DNA of 64,000 nucleotides from NCBI RefSeq assembly GCF_016756315.1, contig NZ_AP024235.1, positions 3,844,001 through 3,908,000 of the forward strand, given 5' to 3'. The stretch is from Alteromonas sp. KC3. GTDB taxonomy: Bacteria > Pseudomonadota > Gammaproteobacteria > Enterobacterales > Alteromonadaceae. A model generated the notes under the pieces. The model was not told where the DNA came from and did no database searches. It saw only the letters and a list, made by a program, of their open reading frames with translations. The translations under genes and the position numbers were made by a program. This document shows, in pieces, positions 58,035 to 64,000 of the stretch; positions within the stretch are counted from its first letter, which is position 1; each line of letters starts with the position of its first letter.

Positions 58035-59207
58035 TTAAACAGTTATATCAAGAACTGACATGTAAAGATTAGCAACACTCTTTACATGCCTTTCCGGCGC
58101 AAAACGCCATGACATACTTTGCTCCACGTCCTTCCTAACTCCCACATAACGTTCAGCTAGTTCGTCAGCCTTATCAAACTCACTTTTGAATTTGTTGGCA
58201 TTGGCATCTTCTACAAGACAAAACGGAGAAAGCTGTTGGAGTAACTCTTTGTGTCCTCCCTCAGAAGAAATAATCATCGGTGTACCTAACATACCAGCCT
58301 CGACTATTGTACGCCCCAAAGGCTCACTTTTGGCAGTAGAAACTAATACATCGGTTCCCGAAACAATTCGCAAAGCATCATAACGATAACCAGCAATAAT
58401 GAAATTATTTGAAACGTCTGAAGATATGAACCTTCGCTTTAAATCATTAATTTCACTACGAACAGTTAACCCTAGACAAATGAAATAATGCCGCTTATTA
58501 GATTTTATAGACTTTGCAGCGGCCTCAAAAAACATATCCCAACGCTTTCTTTTGTTACCATTCGCAATCATAGTAAATACTTTTGCGTCTAATGGAATAT
58601 CAAACTCATTTTTTAGCCAATTACTATCTTGTTTGCGATCATAAACCCCATCGATAGTAATCGGGTCATCTACTACTATAACCTTCTCTCTGATACTTTC
58701 AGGTGCGCGATCTCTAACAAACATGGTAATGGTGAGCACCATTTCAGCTGCTAGTAGGAACTCTTCAGCTTTAGCAGGATGCTGAAACAACCCTCGCTCA
58801 TGCCATACGTGAATAAATCCAAGCTTTTGTTTCAAGGCCCCCCAAATCCTATGCATACCGGCATCATTTGTGTGGATAGTTCCAATCGACTCTCTTGCTA
58901 AATGCCTCTCTACTTCAGCAGAATGATTGGTAATACCTTCGATCACAGCATCGTCAAATGGAGCTCTTTTATCTATAGAAGGCAATTCAATAACTACATA
59001 ATCTAAACCTAGGCGTATTATGTAATCAACAGTTGGCCCATCGTTGTCTATAATCACGACAATCTGGAAACCCATTTGTGACATTTTTACGGCCAAATCA
59101 AGTGCTGATAAATCAGCACCGCCGGGCCTAGCCTCTTCCCAATTTCCACGTTCGCCCTTCCTACCAGAAATAGGAAAGCCAATTTTTTTCATCGATGAGT
59201 AGTTCAC
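58035..59207 (-). CDS. Glycosyltransferase family 4
   Basis: 390 residues from a GTG with AAGG upstream, or 385 from the ATG at 59192 (MKKIGFPISGRKGERGNWE). It is a GT-B enzyme: an N-terminal acceptor half with a G-rich loop EEARPGGADLSALDLA, and a C-terminal donor half with FTMIANGNKRKRWDMFFEAA and KSEPLGRTIVEAGMLGTPMI (the E-x7-E catalytic motif of retaining GT4 enzymes). Cytoplasmic, no membrane segment. It adds one sugar during repeat-unit assembly; the linkage is unknown. It stands alone with large gaps on both sides. Confidence 0.88.
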   Translation of the reverse strand: MNYSSMKKIGFPISGRKGERGNWEEARPGGADLSALDLAVKMSQMGFQIVVIIDNDGPTVDYIIRLGLDYVVIELPSIDKRAPFDDAVIEGITNHSAEVERHLARESIGTIHTNDAGMHRIWGALKQKLGFIHVWHERGLFQHPAKAEEFLLAAEMVLTITMFVRDRAPESIREKVIVVDDPITIDGVYDRKQDSNWLKNEFDIPLDAKVFTMIANGNKRKRWDMFFEAAAKSIKSNKRHYFICLGLTVRSEINDLKRRFISSDVSNNFIIAGYRYDALRIVSGTDVLVSTAKSEPLGRTIVEAGMLGTPMIISSEGGHKELLQQLSPFCLVEDANANKFKSEFDKADELAERYVGVRKDVEQSMSWRFAPERHVKSVANLYMSVLDITV

Positions 59208-59490
59208 AAAATAAAACCTTAATGATCGCTAATATATACAAATATGCATACTAAAAATTAAAAACACAAAATTCACATATTAAGTCATTTCAAAATATTG
59301 AATTTCTCAGCCCTCATACTCTTTTTCGCCAGCCTTTTCTAATCACTAGCCTTCACCCTATGACTGACACTTGCATTTTACAAAAAAAACAAAGGAACAA
59401 TCAGAGTTAAAATAGTTAATGTCCAGAACATTGCATTGAGCTAATATGTTTGTGGCGACGTCGACAAGCCGATTTTAACAATTTAAATAA
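59208..59490. other. 283-base A+T-rich gap
   Basis: No coding frame or clear signal; strongly A+T-rich, including several runs of A. Possibly the control region of the GT4 gene on the minus strand. Confidence 0.5.
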
Positions 59491-60201
59491 TTACAAATCT
59501 TGTGACGTTTTCTTTAGCAACTCGGAAAGAAAAAACTTGTATGTTTCCATGGTAAAGTGAAAAGGTGCTACCCCCCACTTATGGTCAACATCTGCCTTTA
59601 TTACTTCTTCGGGGTACTCAATCATAGCTTGACGTCCGAAAACGCCTTCTAACTTAAGATAGGCCTCTCGCAAATATTGATTTTTTTCTGCAATGTTTAT
59701 TGAAGAATCTATAGAGTGATCGCCTGTAGGCTGATAAAAAGCACAATTAACAAAAATTTTATTTAACTTTAGTTCATCACAATGCCTCTTCAGACGTCTT
59801 AAGCCAGTTTCCCATAGACTTTTAAATTCGCCAGAAGAACTTTTAACTATACGTCCATTTTGAGATTGAGATTTCATCGCTATTTTATACTCAGATGAAA
59901 TAGTATGTGCCGAACCATCATCAAACAGCCTCAGATTAAATCTGTCATCGATTAGATCAATAACGATTATGTCATTTTGACTTTTTTCCAAACTCTGCCA
60001 AAATTGCTTGGTCATATCTCTTTCTACCATTCGTTTTTGAAAAGTAGATTTAATGTTATTTATTAATATTGGGTCTTTTCTGCTAGTCGTTGCTAATGAT
60101 GCTAAGCTGGTTCTTGCAGTATAGTCAATCAACTTAAAATCCGTAGTTATTTCGAGTGCATCCCGAGTCACACAACTACCAAGTATTCGTATATTTTTCA
60201 T
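59491..60201 (-). CDS. DUF6270 protein, SGNH-like
   Basis: 236 residues from the ATG at 60201 (MKNIRILGSCVTRDALEI); a GTG at 60219 adds six. I recall the start pattern ILGSCVTRD followed by YTARTSLASL as that of DUF6270 proteins in capsule and cell-wall loci. GSCVTR sits where the G-D-S nucleophile block of SGNH hydrolases would be. Asp-containing strands (DIIVIDLIDDRFNLRLFDDG) and a late H-x-W segment (DVDHKWGVAPFHF) could supply the other catalytic residues. No membrane helix. Function unknown; a transferase or esterase acting on the surface glycan is a fair guess. Confidence 0.75.
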   Translation of the reverse strand: MKNIRILGSCVTRDALEITTDFKLIDYTARTSLASLATTSRKDPILINNIKSTFQKRMVERDMTKQFWQSLEKSQNDIIVIDLIDDRFNLRLFDDGSAHTISSEYKIAMKSQSQNGRIVKSSSGEFKSLWETGLRRLKRHCDELKLNKIFVNCAFYQPTGDHSIDSSINIAEKNQYLREAYLKLEGVFGRQAMIEYPEEVIKADVDHKWGVAPFHFTMETYKFFLSELLKKTSQDL

Positions 60202-60219
60202 TTCAAAAACGCTGTACAC

Positions 60220-60642
60220 TTTATCTGCTGATTCATTTTTACCATCTCATTTCTTTTAGTGTAACTAAAATTATGAACTTTCAACTCCCCTTAGTTGACC
60301 GCAGCCGCATAACCACGTTGCGCCACTTCATCAAAGCGGCACGGAAGAGTATAACGTTTCTGTATCGATAACAACACTAACCGAGCGTTCAAACAAGGTC
60401 TAAATTCATGTCCTAACTGTTCGCTTCCTTTGGCTTACTCTGTGTTGGACAGTAACCTCTGTCGAAACTAATTGGCCTTTGGCTCGCTCGTTTAGTTTTT
60501 ACATCCACTTTACGTCATCTTTTTTTAAGGCTGTAAATTAACTTGATAAGGCCCATCTAATGAAATCTATGAAGCTGCTCAATATATACAATAGGCGTTC
60601 TGCATACCCACAAAATTCCAAAAATTATGGTTAACAGTAAAA
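60220..60642. other. 423-base gap upstream of the DUF6270 gene
   Basis: No gene could be supported. It contains CTGTGTTGGACAG (palindromic ends) at about 60440-60452 and a pyrimidine-rich run (TCTTTTTTT). Probably control sequence for the minus-strand genes on the left, and a possible junction in this variable locus. Confidence 0.5.
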
Positions 60643-63222
60643 TTAACCAACCACCTGTGTTCTCGCAATAAGGGGCTTCGCATCCCCTTCTCGTTTTATA
60701 AAGCCTCTAACAGCAATTTCTGCGCTATTATCATAAGTAGAAATATCAAACTTTGTTAGGTTATCTGACTTGTACAAATGTTTATCAACCACCTCTCCAT
60801 TAACCACTAAATAGAAAGCGTAAACGAAAACTCCGTCCAAATGGTCTTGATTGACATGTGTAGAAGCAATTAACGAACCTCGGTTTACTTCGCAAGTCAC
60901 AGTAATTAGCTCTGGTTTTAAATTGAGTCGATTAGCTTGCTGGCATTTTTCATCTTTAGGTTGGTGCTCTGTCGCTTTTACAGTTTCACTTATGGTGGAA
61001 AACTGAGTATTTGAAATCTGCTCGACAAAACTAACTAAGTGCCTAAACTTTTCTATCAAATGGTTATCAGGCTCATATTGAACATTTTTACCTAACAAAC
61101 TTGCTTGCCCCCCTTTGCCAAAACTCCAACTATGAATCAGCATTGTTAAACAGGGCAGCTTGAACTTAATGCCAAGATAAATTAAATGGCAAACCTGCTC
61201 AAATGAGGTGCTATTAAAATTTAACCCTCTAACTTTATCTCCAATACGATAACTTGTGAGCGGCACTTCGGTTAGCGAGACACTTTCAAAAACACCGTTA
61301 CCTATAGTTGATGAACGCGTTTCAAAGTAATTTTCTTCCACATTATCCATTAGTGAACTATCAATACTAAAGCCCGCATTCCTAATGCAAGTCTCCATAT
61401 TTGGGTAAATGTCCAGCCTACCAGAGCGGAAAGAATTTATGTTTTGTGAATTAGGTATTGCCGATTCAATGCGCTGTTTACCCCAGCCCAGTACTTCTGT
61501 GAGCTTCTTTTCGTCCCGATACCAATCATGCTGTAAATTGAGGTGCTTCTTGATGCCTTCATCTATAGAAAATGCATGGCAATGCAAACCAATTTCAGTG
61601 TGATCACGATTGAAGAAAGATATAACGCGCGAGAATTCATCACTACTATTTAAGAGTGGTGAGTAACTCTCAATAAAATACGTACAAGGAATTTCCTTCG
61701 ACAGCAACTCTGACTCGAGCACAGAACCATCACCAAAATCAGCAAAAATGAGCTTGTTTACTTCATTTTCATACGCCGTTTGACTTGCGTAATAATCACT
61801 TATTGAAAATGCTTCAACGTCGACAGACAAGTTAAAATGAAGCTTGTGATTGCTATTAAGGGCCTCAATTTCAGATTTATATTTTGCTTTTATTTCCTCA
61901 AAATTCTCTGTGGCAGGTTGCTTTGTAGAAGCGGTGATTTCATCATCTAGAGCAAAACTATCACTAAGTACATTGCATGGAGCCAGCAGATTATGATGAT
62001 GTCTAAACCATTTTGTGTAGAGATAGACTGACTCAAGAGTTTGATTGTGACGTCTTAAGAATGGCTGTTCGCGCTTGCTATTGACAGTTTTTGAGGGGTC
62101 TAGTGTAAACCAATCTACAATTCCACCTGCATTGCCAAAATCTTTTGCCAACCCACCTATTTCATCAAGCATGAACTTAAGATTTGCGTCAGAGTGTTTA
62201 ATTATTGGCTTTTCCGTCCACCCTATTTGTTCTGGTTCGGGACTATTCGTTGAAGGAAGTACTGCAACCTCAGCATTGATTTTCTTCAAAACATCTGGGT
62301 AAAAGCTAGGACTTAGACGAATTGCAGGATCAATCTCTGTGGCCAATTGAAGTAGCCTGTTATCCATAAAAGGTAGCTCTACCTCTATGTGCTTCCTTTG
62401 CGCAGCAATTGAATAGCCTACCGCTCGAGCTCCGCGATTGTTTATAAGAAAGTTTAAAGCCCGAGTTTCCCTTGGGTACTTAGCTAATTCATCTGCAAGC
62501 GCCTTTCTAGCCAGTTTTTCTAACGTGTTATAAACAGGCTTTGAAAACACGGTGGACGGGATCTGTACTCTGAAACGACGGAAAAATTCGTCAGAGTCTG
62601 GAGACAGCTGGTCGTCATCGATACCTTGCTTCATTCCTCGAAAAATCAAATCGCCTGCATATCCATCAAAATTTACATGGTTTCTGGTGAGCGGAGTTTT
62701 TGTGAGGAAATCATGCATCCAAATATGCATATTAGTAGAAAAAGCACTTTCTGTTAGCGCTTGCTCACTAAGTGATTGGTAATAGTTATCAGATAACTCG
62801 ATTATGGTATGAGGTACGCCTAGACAGTTGGTTACTTGTGTAGCAAAAATTTGTTCTTTGTTATTTCCGCCATCATAAGTCGTCGTGTAAGCCTCTACAT
62901 TTCTTTCAGGCGCTACCTTTCGGATGCCAGCCAGTATTGCTCTTGAGTCCCATCCCCCACTTAGAAAAACTACAGGGTTAAAATTAGCTCGATGTTGCAG
63001 TTGTGTTTCTAGAACATGAAGAAACACATCCGCAGCTTGTTGAGTAGCATACTCATAATTAGAGATTGTTTGGGTTACAGGTTCTAAATGGACTCTCTCT
63101 ACAGGAAGATTTAAATCTGCTGGCTCAGTGGTATCGATACCTTTTAAATAACAAGAGTTTCCCAACGGGTAACCAAAAAAGAAATAGCTAGCCCATGCTT
63201 CCCAATTAATTTGTTTACTCAT
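60643..63222 (-). CDS. Fusion of an asparagine-synthetase-like domain and a NodB-type polysaccharide deacetylase
   Basis: 859 residues. Residues 1 to about 390 look like the C-terminal synthetase half of an AsnB-like protein: FGYPLGNSCYLKGID (the AsnB linker motif) and the PP-loop VVFLSGGWDSRAILAGIRK (ATP pyrophosphatase SGGxDS). The N-terminal glutaminase domain with its Cys 2 nucleophile is missing. A linker (about 390-450) leads to a NodB-like deacetylase at about 455-700: FNLSVDVEAFSISDYYA, HTEIGLHCHAF and NSFRSGRLDIYPNMETCI. A beta-rich domain of about 100 residues ends the chain. It starts 12 bases after the methyltransferase stop. A combined amidation and deacetylation step on an amino sugar or uronate is an attractive guess only. 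Confidence 0.85.
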   Translation of the reverse strand: MSKQINWEAWASYFFFGYPLGNSCYLKGIDTTEPADLNLPVERVHLEPVTQTISNYEYATQQAADVFLHVLETQLQHRANFNPVVFLSGGWDSRAILAGIRKVAPERNVEAYTTTYDGGNNKEQIFATQVTNCLGVPHTIIELSDNYYQSLSEQALTESAFSTNMHIWMHDFLTKTPLTRNHVNFDGYAGDLIFRGMKQGIDDDQLSPDSDEFFRRFRVQIPSTVFSKPVYNTLEKLARKALADELAKYPRETRALNFLINNRGARAVGYSIAAQRKHIEVELPFMDNRLLQLATEIDPAIRLSPSFYPDVLKKINAEVAVLPSTNSPEPEQIGWTEKPIIKHSDANLKFMLDEIGGLAKDFGNAGGIVDWFTLDPSKTVNSKREQPFLRRHNQTLESVYLYTKWFRHHHNLLAPCNVLSDSFALDDEITASTKQPATENFEEIKAKYKSEIEALNSNHKLHFNLSVDVEAFSISDYYASQTAYENEVNKLIFADFGDGSVLESELLSKEIPCTYFIESYSPLLNSSDEFSRVISFFNRDHTEIGLHCHAFSIDEGIKKHLNLQHDWYRDEKKLTEVLGWGKQRIESAIPNSQNINSFRSGRLDIYPNMETCIRNAGFSIDSSLMDNVEENYFETRSSTIGNGVFESVSLTEVPLTSYRIGDKVRGLNFNSTSFEQVCHLIYLGIKFKLPCLTMLIHSWSFGKGGQASLLGKNVQYEPDNHLIEKFRHLVSFVEQISNTQFSTISETVKATEHQPKDEKCQQANRLNLKPELITVTCEVNRGSLIASTHVNQDHLDGVFVYAFYLVVNGEVVDKHLYKSDNLTKFDISTYDNSAEIAVRGFIKREGDAKPLIARTQVVG

Positions 63223-63234
63223 GGCATCACGCTG

Positions 63235-64000
63235 CTAATTAAAATCAAGTTTTGAAACAATTGAATCATTTGGCTCTGATATTGTGACGTTCGGTTTGTT
63301 GCCCACGACATTGTTTTCGTTACTATATGAAAGAACGCCTACCCCCTTTTCAAGCGAGAAAAATTCCAGCGACATTTTGGTCAACTCTGACCATGCCTCG
63401 CAAATTTGCGTCTCCTCCTCGCGAATAGTGTCGTCCATCCATACCTGAGAGGAAGAGTGTAACTTATCAATCACAGCTGGTACTGCTGGAAAGCGACTAA
63501 ATTTGCACGTTTTTCCTGGCGGACCATCAACCCAGACTAAATCGACAGAGTCTAAAATATCCAAAACTTTAGCATCATACCAATAGGGAGTTTCATTCTC
63601 AGGAGTAAGGTGACTACCCAACCAAGGCACCAGGGGCGCAACTGTCAAATTGACAAAGCTCTCCAACCCTTCTTCTTTCAAATTACACAGAGTTTTACCG
63701 CCGAACTCTTCGCTATCGTCAAACGAATAAAGTTTTCCGCTTCCATTTTGCTTTAAGGCGTCAGCAATCACAATTGTCGATGCACCACTACCAAATTCAA
63801 CAACGCAGCTGGGCTTTGATTCGGTAATAAAGGAGTGTAACTTTAAAAGCACATCAGGCGACGTTGCCCAACCTCTAAGTGGAGGGAGTTGGTTTTTCAG
63901 TGACAACTTCTTTTCTAGCCAAAACAAGCTTTCCAACTGTGAATAAACTTGGTTCACCAGATTACGGTGTGTGCGCTCTTGCTTTTCGATACGTTTGAAT
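63235..64000 (-). CDS. Class I SAM-dependent methyltransferase, N-terminus beyond window
   Basis: At least 240 residues from a GTG at 63957, but the frame remains open to the window edge and reads KRIEKQERTHRNLVNQVYSQ with no stop, so the true start is probably outside. Motif I is CVVEFGSGASTIVIADAL. The acidic loop and a DLVWVDGPPGK strand fit a Methyltransf_24-type small-molecule or sugar methyltransferase. The coiled-coil N-terminus matches a subgroup found in O-antigen and capsule loci. Expected role: methylation of a sugar or glycan end; cytoplasmic. Confidence 0.8.
   Translation of the reverse strand, partial: FKRIEKQERTHRNLVNQVYSQLESLFWLEKKLSLKNQLPPLRGWATSPDVLLKLHSFITESKPSCVVEFGSGASTIVIADALKQNGSGKLYSFDDSEEFGGKTLCNLKEEGLESFVNLTVAPLVPWLGSHLTPENETPYWYDAKVLDILDSVDLVWVDGPPGKTCKFSRFPAVPAVIDKLHSSSQVWMDDTIREEETQICEAWSELTKMSLEFFSLEKGVGVLSYSNENNVVGNKPNVTISEPNDSIVSKLDFN

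Noticed and set aside
60410..60452. Integron attC-like arms (GTCCTAAC ... GTTGGAC)
   Set aside because: The outer arms have an extra base, the spacing of about 40 is too short for attC, and there is no integrase or cassette pattern.

Overview
The window looks like a chromosomal segment of a marine gammaproteobacterium of the Alteromonas / Alteromonadaceae type. I infer this from the gene content: the CrbS/CrbR-acs acetate locus with the VC_2705-type symporter pair, a thrU-tyrU-glyT-thrT-tufB-type tRNA-tuf cluster, and murB-birA-coaX directly before it. Taxonomy was not checked against any database.

Layout. (1) 1-16.2 kb is an acetate and carbon-transport region: a cNMP/CBS regulatory protein (cut by the window edge), a two-subunit Na+/solute symporter, the hybrid sensor kinase CrbS, an MscS-like channel, a rimK / aspartoacylase-like / retropepsin-like module, a periplasmic binding-like protein, the response regulator CrbR, acetyl-CoA synthetase, a divergent DcaP-like porin and a Na/Pi symporter. 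The palindrome GAC-YWTR-GTC occurs in both divergent control regions (2948-2975 and 13553-13634) and is a good candidate CrbR operator. (2) 16.2-23.3 kb holds an aldo/keto reductase, a chemoreceptor-like sensor that lacks a signalling domain, a previously missed 56-codon gene, a PhoX-like protein whose Tat signal lies in another frame, a GAF-PAS-PAS-GGDEF-EAL protein and a hairpin repeat element. (3) 23.3-35.2 kb is the translation core: tuf, four tRNAs, coaX, birA, murB, a chemoreceptor, then a complete rRNA operon on the minus strand (16S-23S-5S, no spacer tRNA, two promoters). This operon ends in a second, strange 5S-like structured RNA with its own terminator. (4) 35.4-42.1 kb holds a secreted helical-repeat protein, a TolC/HlyD/ABC export operon whose ATPase domain has lost all catalytic motifs, a NhaR-like LysR regulator and a YkgJ-like cysteine-cluster protein. 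(5) 42.4-64 kb is a surface-polysaccharide locus, all on the minus strand: UDP-glucose dehydrogenase, dTDP-rhamnose genes rmlBDCA, four glycosyltransferases (two of them very large double enzymes), an AlgX-like SGNH acyltransferase, a sulfotransferase, a DUF6270 protein, an asparagine-synthetase-like / NodB-deacetylase fusion and a methyltransferase running off the right edge. By eye this last part, from about 49 kb on, is more A+T-rich than the rest and has longer gaps, as expected for a variable capsule or O-antigen locus.

How it works together. CrbS senses and signals through CrbR to acs and probably the symporter and porin genes, the classic 'acetate switch' of Vibrio and Pseudomonas. The polysaccharide genes would make a rhamnose- and uronate-containing, probably sulfated and acylated surface glycan. 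The most unusual items are the 5S-like RNA at 29574-29745, the export operon with a dead ATPase domain, the AsnB-NodB fusion, the PhoX/Tat frameshift and the 56-codon gene.
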